A DNA stretch of 38,120 bases from Streptomyces sp. MMG1121. GTDB lineage: Bacteria > Actinomycetota > Actinomycetes > Streptomycetales > Streptomycetaceae. The notes beneath the pieces were generated by a model. It was not told where the DNA came from and did not search any database. It saw only the letters and a program-made list of their open reading frames with translations. Positions 38,020-38,120 of this stretch are shown here, one piece after another. The DNA lies in assembly GCF_001280015.1 (NCBI RefSeq), contig NZ_LGDV01000221.1:1-38120 (forward strand), written 5' to 3'. A program made the position numbers and the translations under genes. The stretch's first letter is position 1. Every line of letters starts with the position of its first letter.

Positions 38020-38120
38020 GGCAGAAGCTGGCTGTCCGCCGTTCCCTTGTGCATCTGCAAGGAGACGAATCCCGGCTGGGCCTTCATGAACTCCGCCTGC
38101 CTCCGAAAGAGGGTCAGGAA
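38020..38120 (-). CDS. antibiotic biosynthesis monooxygenase (ABM) domain protein, partial, probably broken
   Basis: Entering from the right edge on the minus strand: FLTLFRRQAEFMKAQPGFVS, then LQMHKGTADSQLL. This is the helix-turn-strand of ABM-fold proteins (FxxxFxxxAxxMRxQPGFVSxxLHR). After DSQLL the expected NVAVWES strand is replaced by unrelated sequence leading towards the IS5 relic, so the 3' part was probably lost. The 5' part is outside the window. ABM proteins are small cofactor-free oxygenases or heme-degrading enzymes; which one cannot be said. Confidence 0.55.

Noticed and set aside
1..38120. tRNA, rRNA and known riboswitches
   Set aside because: No cloverleaf, rRNA core or recognisable riboswitch sequence was seen on either strand by eye.

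Overview
The window looks like Streptomyces or a close relative. It is very GC-rich, with NNS-type codon use, Tat-type and actinobacterial lipoprotein signals, an actinobacterial IstB relic, a DmdR/IdeR-type iron box and a Streptomyces killer-toxin-like crystallin protein. The density of broken transposases and truncated genes is what one expects of a chromosome arm or a large linear plasmid. No rRNA, tRNA or CRISPR array was found.

About seventeen intact or nearly intact genes sit among at least twenty relics. Left part (1-6500): the start of a carotenoid oxygenase; a DHA2-type drug exporter; fragments of a sigma-like HTH protein, a DinB protein, an IstB and an IS3 transposase; a small glycine-rich secreted protein; a Tat-type epoxide-hydrolase-like enzyme. 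From 6500 to 11900: a secreted crystallin-fold protein, relics of a transposase and of a GH27 alpha-galactosidase, a phosphocholine-specific phospholipase C with a strong terminator, a small secreted ORF, a divergent hxlR/ridA pair and a MarR relic.

From 11850 to 16710 is a cell-envelope block: a polyprenol-type GT-C mannosyltransferase and a BlaI-family repressor on the minus strand, divergent from a class A penicillin-binding protein. TACA/TGTA inverted repeats lie in front of both blaI and the PBP, so this resembles a BlaI regulon lacking its BlaR1 sensor. From 16740 to 21170 two paralogous eight-helix COG4705 membrane proteins, plus the stub of a third copy, flank a mosaic of a broken bile-acid-symporter-like gene, a collapsed peptide ABC transporter and an IS630 relic. 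The COG4705 proteins carry a fourfold G-x4-D repeat, and one has an extra exported helical domain.

From 21170 to 31580: a decayed unknown gene and a (CCTGA)6 repeat; a macrolide-type glycosyltransferase; an orphan hypX coupled by ATGA to the stub of a hydrogenase maturation protease (a relic of a [NiFe]-hydrogenase locus); an IS5 relic; a PAS-PAS-GAF-PP2C phosphatase; an excisionase-like HTH ORF; and a CopD-family membrane protein whose start codon overlaps an iron box, divergent from a broken efeB. From 31600 to the end: a lone molybdenum-hydroxylase FAD subunit, HNH and transposase relics, a DUF4352-like lipoprotein with a clean terminator, nested IS5/Tn3 debris, a broken FAD monooxygenase spliced to a truncated MFS gene, another IS5 relic and the edge of an antibiotic-biosynthesis-monooxygenase domain.

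Family names come from recognising motifs by eye; no database search was run. Frameshift calls in relics assume the sequence is accurate.
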